NCBI GenBank assembly: GCA_013054445.1
Contig: JAAMPI010001661.1
Span: 1-11,699 of the forward strand
From: Cudoniella acicularis
Lineage: Eukaryota > Ascomycota > Leotiomycetes > Helotiales > Helotiaceae
Length of the DNA stretch: 11,699 bases
Direction: 5' to 3'
Below the pieces are notes generated by a model. It was not told where the DNA came from. It saw only the letters and a list, made by a program, of their open reading frames with translations, and searched no databases. Position numbers and translations under genes: made by a program. Positions 7,940-11,699 of the stretch are shown here, piece by piece (within the stretch, counting starts at the first letter, position 1; every line of letters begins with the position of its first letter).

Positions 7940-9559
7940 ATGGAGGCCTCTCAGAAGATTCTGAACAACTCAGCCCACATGTTCTATCCGCCAGAACTTG
8001 AGATTGCAAATTACCTTGCAAACGAACTGCATGGACACTTTCTACTCTTTGCCTTCGCTGTTATCTGTGCGATAATCTTGCTCAAGACCTTCATCATCAC
8101 CAATAGGGCCCATCCAAAGCTGCCAGGGAAGGAGAAGGCCGCTATCTTATGGTTTACTTTGTCTGGGGCCATCCATCTCTTCTTCGAGGGATATTTTTCT
8201 CTGAATCATTTCCGAATGGGACCGGCACAAGATCTCTTTGGCCAATTGTGGAAAGAAGACGCACTCGCCGATTCCAGGTACCTGACATCTGATCCATTTG
8301 TTCTGTGTATGGAAACTGTCACCGCAGTAAGTTGTTTCCTCACGATAGGCTCAACTGATGAATTTGCTAACAGTTGGCTTAGTTTCTTTGGGGACCAATC
8401 TGCCTCACCGTCGCCGTCTTCATAACCACATCGCATCCATTACGCCATCCGCTGCAGATTATCGTCTGCGTGGGACAAATCTACGGACTAATTCTCTACT
8501 ACGCAACCTCGATGTTCGACCACTACTACAATGGGATCGCATACAGCCGACCGGAATTCCTTTATTTTTGGTTCTATTATTTCTTCATGAACTTCATTTG
8601 GATGGTTTTCCCTGGCAGTAAGTTGATGGTGGGCAATTGGTGGAATTGAGCTAACTCAACGTTCCCAGTTCTTCTGGTCAGCAGTGTCCGAACAGTTACA
8701 AAAGCGCTCGCGGCCCTCGAGAAAATAAACACCTATTTCCTCGCCGGTAGGAAGATTCGCCGTGGAAGTTTTTCTGCGGAGGAACAACAACCAAAGCCTG
8801 TCAACACCCCTCGACCTAGCGCCAATGCACATTCAAATGAAAACGGACATGCAAGTCGCTCTATGCAGGAGCAAGAACAGCAGCCCATGACAACTTCTTA
8901 CCAGTACGCCTATTCACATGATAACATACAACGAAGCGACTTTGCACAAGAACAAGGCCTCAATTCCGTCAACACATCTCAACCTCGTCGCCCTCACGTT
9001 AATGCTCAATCACACGGAAGCATTCCTGCAAATGGCTCTCCTAGTGGACAGGAGCCCAAGTTCGTCAACTTCTCGCGGCCCCTCGTCTATGCTCAATCAC
9101 CTGGAAGTGTACGTGCAACGGGCTCTTCATCACGGGGTCAGGAACTAAATCTCATGACTCCTCGCGAAAATGCTGTTTCACGTGTAATGGTACGAAATTC
9201 CGTTTACTGTTGGAGAAGCAACGCTAACAGCCTCATAGAAAAAGCAACCACGCCGAGAACCGCATCCATTCCCACGAGCTATCTCATCAATACGTCTAGA
9301 AGGCTATGCTGATCCTTATGAAAATGTACGAAACCCCGTCTCTTTTCTTTTTAGAGAAACGGTCTTAACAGTGATAACAAAGACGCTACTACCCACAGAT
9401 CTTGACCGTCGTCAGCTTCACTTCCGCGAGCTTCACCCTCCTCCTTATCTGGAACGAGAAGAGCTTCGTCCCATGCAGCATGTTCGAAAAGGTAAGAAAT
9501 TCAGTCCATTTTGGGAGATTCGAGGCTAACACAGCTGTGTAGAGATGTCTGCCATATAG
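7940..9559 (+). CDS. EBP: EBP-type sterol delta8-delta7 isomerase-like protein (EXPERA domain) with a long hydrophilic tail
   Basis: Exons: 7940-8326, 8383-8617, 8669-9189 and 9239 onward; introns are 56, 51 and 49 nt with GTAAGT or GTACGA donors and GCTAAC/GCTAACT branches. Residues 1-208 match emopamil-binding protein: a membrane segment at about 34-55, IHLFFEGYF (His79, Glu83), LWKEDALADSRY, CMETVTA (Glu125, Thr128), LWGP, HPLRHPLQIIVCVGQIYG and YFWFYYFFMNFIWMVFPG (Asn199, Trp202). These six residues correspond to those required for human EBP activity (His77, Glu81, Glu123, Thr126, Asn194, Trp197). EBP isomerises delta8 to delta7 sterols in the ER membrane; most fungi use the unrelated Erg2 for this step. 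Human EBP is about 230 residues, whereas this protein runs to about 450-470. The extra tail is Gln/Ser/Asn-rich with about 30-residue repeats. The end is uncertain: a last intron 9492-9542 is likely (TAG stop 9557-9559 if 9326-9398 is exon), but 9326-9398 could itself be an intron, shifting the frame and moving the stop to 9561-9563. Confidence 0.9.
8947..9180 (+). repeat. Degenerate tandem repeat inside the tail of the EBP-like gene (about 30 codons per unit)
   Basis: Units start at 8947 (34 codons), 9049 (30 codons) and 9139 (partial). Each begins with Gln-Glu (QEQGLNSVN, QEPKFVN, QELNLM). The first two share an AQSxGS(I/V)xAxGS core. At DNA level 9002-9020 and 9089-9107 match at 17 of 19 positions. 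This indicates in-frame duplication within the disordered tail. Confidence 0.65.
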
Positions 9560-9685
9560 ATGATGTACACTTGTCGTTCTCAACTGCATCTCGTACGATA
9601 AGAAGATGAAGCAGACTTGAATTCGAAAGATGTGTACCTTGCTTCTTCACATTGAAAGACTTGTACTTTTCTTCCGCATATTGTC

Positions 9686-9717
9686 CTAGAAGCTGGAACA
9701 TAGACCTAGGCTTCTAG
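9686..9717. repeat. 8-bp inverted repeat CTAGAAGC / GCTTCTAG, 16-nt loop
   Basis: The perfect 8-bp arms are at 9686-9693 and 9710-9717. It lies about 130 bp past the EBP-like stop codon, so it could be a 3' UTR hairpin. Confidence 0.4.
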
Positions 9718-10548
9718 ACCAAGACGTAAACGCGTTGCGTTATCATAGAGAATACAAATCGTTGTTCAGACCTCTTCTAAACGAACATACTAAATTGTGA
9801 AGTGTTGCAGTCTTTATTACCAAATTGAGATTTGCCATACCCGGAAGTCCAGTACCCGAATGAAATAGCGGGCCGGTACGGAAAGGTTTCCTCTGCTTCA
9901 GTCGTTAGAGTTAACTTTTTTATTTCGCAATCTCATCTGATTAAGTCCCCAATTCCAATCTATTTCGTTCGGTTACTCAATTACTCCCTCAGCCGTTCGA
10001 TTATTAAAAGCAACTCTGTTGTCCAATGTCCAGTGACAACTCAAATTAGAAGTTATTTGGTCTTTCAGTCACTGGTATAGCTTTTCATCTGGAGGTTTTA
10101 TTCCGGACTTCTTTTTCCTCCACACTTGGAATCATTCAGTGACATCATGGGTTCTTTATTTCCGTACTTCGTATATGCACGCCTGGTGCTGTAGATCAGC
10201 GGGGTCAAATAAACAGTGTCTGCCTTGAAGTGAACCTTGAAGAGGTTGTCAACCTGGGATTTTTAATAGATTGATTCCTCAAATGCTACCTCCTTTTCAA
10301 ATTATAGAAAAGTTGGTACCTAGATTCTAAGTAGCGGGAATTATTTCTCCATCTTGACATCCAATAATTTATGGGTCCAGCTTCATTTTGTCGTGCGATT
10401 TCAAGTACTCGATGCCTATTTCATCTCGGAAGAAATTAATGCGCCGCAACCTCGCCTTACAATTCGTCACCACCAATTAACAATTTCGTCACTAAAAACC
10501 AAGAACCATAAGAGGCTCTTACCCCGCCTCAAATTGAAATTCAAGACT

Positions 10549-10570
10549 AAATCTTTGAGTTCAAAGATTT
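10549..10570. repeat. 10-bp perfect inverted repeat with a 2-nt centre
   Basis: The arms AAATCTTTGA and TCAAAGATTT flank GT. It sits about 70 bp upstream of the small ORF at 10643. It could be a dimeric regulator site or a chance AT-rich palindrome. Confidence 0.5.
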
Positions 10571-10642
10571 TATAAAGTTATTAAAAATCCGCGTTAAATC
10601 TGTTCATCAAAACACAACTATTTTCCCATAAAAGCCGCCACT

Positions 10643-10786
10643 ATGAAAACCACACTCCTCCTCCTCCCCACAACAACAGCAACCCTCACCCCCCGCGCCA
10701 TATTCGACCCCGGAGTCCTCTACCTCACCAGCGCCTGCCTCACAAACTGGTACAGTGGTGTTCGTAAATTGGACCTGAGCGGATGA
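10643..10786 (+). CDS. Possible small secreted protein or truncated first exon (47 codons)
   Basis: The ATG at 10643 sits in a good context (GCCGCCACTATG). It opens with Met-Lys, four Leu and a Thr/Ala-rich stretch like a signal peptide, then IFDPGVLYLTSACLTNWYSGV before TGA. Only one Cys is present. GTAAAT at 10764 could be an intron donor, in which case the true protein would be longer, but no good acceptor and second exon were found. The opposite strand also has an open frame (10607-10993) with its own signal-like start (VVFFLYLIHHSSAQV). At most one of the two is likely real. I do not recognise the family. Confidence 0.3.
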   Translation: MKTTLLLLPTTTATLTPRAIFDPGVLYLTSACLTNWYSGVRKLDLSG

Positions 10787-11274
10787 GTGGTGGATTAGGT
10801 ATAAAAAGAAGACTACACGGGTCAACGGTGAGAGAGCCGCCATGTTTCTTTCTTTTGAAAGCAGGCGATAAATGATTGAAAGTGCAAATGGAGCTGCGAA
10901 CCCGAGTTGAATTCGTGTGGGGGGAAGAAGTTGTGTTTTGAGGGGCAGGAAAGAGGCATAGCAACAGTAAACCCCTGTTCCACACAGATGCACCCTATTA
11001 TTTGATCTACCTAAAGCAGCCTGTATAAACGATAAATGTTGCAGTGCAGGATGGTAGGCTTTTCAAGACTTGTTTTCGCCTCACTTGTTGTGATCGGATG
11101 GTGGGTGGTGTTTGGAGGATTGCCATCCCTGTGCAGCCTATCAGTCCGGCGACCCCCTTTCCAAGTCTCGATTGGCCCCCATCTATCGTCAGGCTGCGAG
11201 GTCGTAAAGCCGTTTCTAACGTGTTAAAAACGCCTACTCTACAATTCGATCAACACGCTATAATACCCTTACAA
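10787..11274. other. Intergenic region, 3' flank of the transcription-factor-like gene
   Basis: Nothing beyond short unsupported frames was seen. A TATAAAAAG string sits at about 10800 on the plus strand with no clear gene after it. Confidence 0.45.
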
Positions 11275-11610
11275 TCAAGCAGCAATCTCCCCCAACATAA
11301 CAAGCACATGACCATGCACGCCCGCCTCCCTAACCCTCTCCACCAACCCCCTCAACTCCTCCTTCGTCTCCTCATCAAAACACTGTTCATTTTCACCTTC
11401 ATTCTCAACTTCCGCCCTGCTAGAGGTTACCGCCATTGCAAGGACCTCGAAACAATCCCGATATGCCTCGGCGTTGTGCCATCGATCGGCGAGGATAGCG
11501 AGGATGGATGCGCAGTCTCGGACTGCGAGGTCCGCTAGTCTGGGTGTGGGGATGCGGCGTGCCCAGATTATGTAAAGGATTGTTACGCCGGCGTGGAATT
11601 GCGTTAGCAC
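11275..11610 (-). CDS. C-terminal exon of a fungal-specific transcription factor (partial)
   Basis: The minus-strand frame from 11610 to the stop at 11275 encodes about 111 residues: QFHAGVTILYIIWARRI, PRLADLAVRDCASILAILADRW, NAEAYRDCFEVLA, then an acidic linker and a helical end (ETKEELRGLVERVREAGV). The AxRDC...LAxLADRW..AExYRDCFEVLA pattern is characteristic of the C terminus of fungal Zn(II)2Cys6 regulators with a middle homology region. The exon start is set by an acceptor (AAAAG at 11611-11615) with a GGCTAAC branch about 25 nt before it, so the first codon (GTG, 11610) is not a start. The DNA-binding domain and most of the protein lie beyond the right edge. Confidence 0.72.
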   Translation of the reverse strand: MLTQFHAGVTILYIIWARRIPTPRLADLAVRDCASILAILADRWHNAEAYRDCFEVLAMAVTSSRAEVENEGENEQCFDEETKEELRGLVERVREAGVHGHVLVMLGEIAA

Positions 11611-11699
11611 CTTTTATTGTTCATAAGTTAGCCTCTATTTTCGTATTGTGCGTGAAGTTGTAGTTGGGGTGAAAAGGGGGCTCGCTTAAGTAAAAGGTT

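Larger units (their letters stand above)
9560..10642. other. AT-rich intergenic region without a supported gene
   Basis: Short frames at 9832-10080 and 10354-10575 have no recognisable motif, and their composition matches the AT-rich surroundings. No transposase motif or terminal repeat was recognised, although mutated transposon debris is possible. The two hairpins in it are listed separately. Confidence 0.5.

Noticed and set aside
9832..10575. Two plus-strand ORFs in the AT-rich region
   Set aside because: No motifs, no plausible introns or context, and composition equal to the surrounding non-coding DNA.
11044..11538. 164-codon plus-strand ORF at the right end
   Set aside because: Antisense to the transcription-factor exon, whose RDC/DRW/YRDCFEVLA pattern is far more convincing.

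Overview
The window is nuclear DNA of a filamentous ascomycete (Pezizomycotina). The evidence is short introns (44-56 nt) with GTAAGT/GTATGG-type donors and CTGAC/GCTAAC branch sites, pyrimidine-rich leaders, a fused MoaA-MoaC gene of the Aspergillus cnxABC type, and the C-terminal end of a typical fungal transcription factor. A leotiomycete is possible, but the sequence alone does not settle the class.

Layout. Positions 1-480 are AT-rich and non-coding, with one perfect palindrome. Positions 480-2622 (minus strand) hold two relatives of a fungal caspase-like (peptidase C14) protein, both decayed. Copy A (about 480-928) is broken by a frameshift and stops. Copy B (about 1463-2622) keeps most of the domain but has an in-frame TAG in the region between its His and Cys motifs. 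Positions 2829-5105 (minus) encode the two-domain enzyme for the first step of molybdenum cofactor synthesis (cnxABC). A 348-bp divergent spacer with a double GATA motif separates it from a plus-strand WD40 gene of the WDR8/WRAP73 family (5454-7167, three exons). Downstream on the plus strand, 7940-9559 encodes an EBP-type (EXPERA) sterol delta8-delta7 isomerase-like membrane protein with a long hydrophilic, repeat-containing tail. Positions 9560-11274 are mostly AT-rich and intergenic, with a few hairpins and one doubtful small secreted ORF. The window ends in the last exon of a minus-strand fungal transcription-factor-like gene (11275-11610), whose remainder lies off the right edge.

The intact genes look like unrelated housekeeping functions (cofactor synthesis, spindle-pole/centrosome-type WD40, sterol metabolism) beside a decaying accessory cell-death family. 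The most informative point is in cnxABC. The bases that encode the terminal Gly-Gly-stop of MoaA also form the 5' splice site of an intron whose removal fuses MoaA in frame to MoaC. This is the layout of the animal MOCS1 locus and suggests two alternative products.
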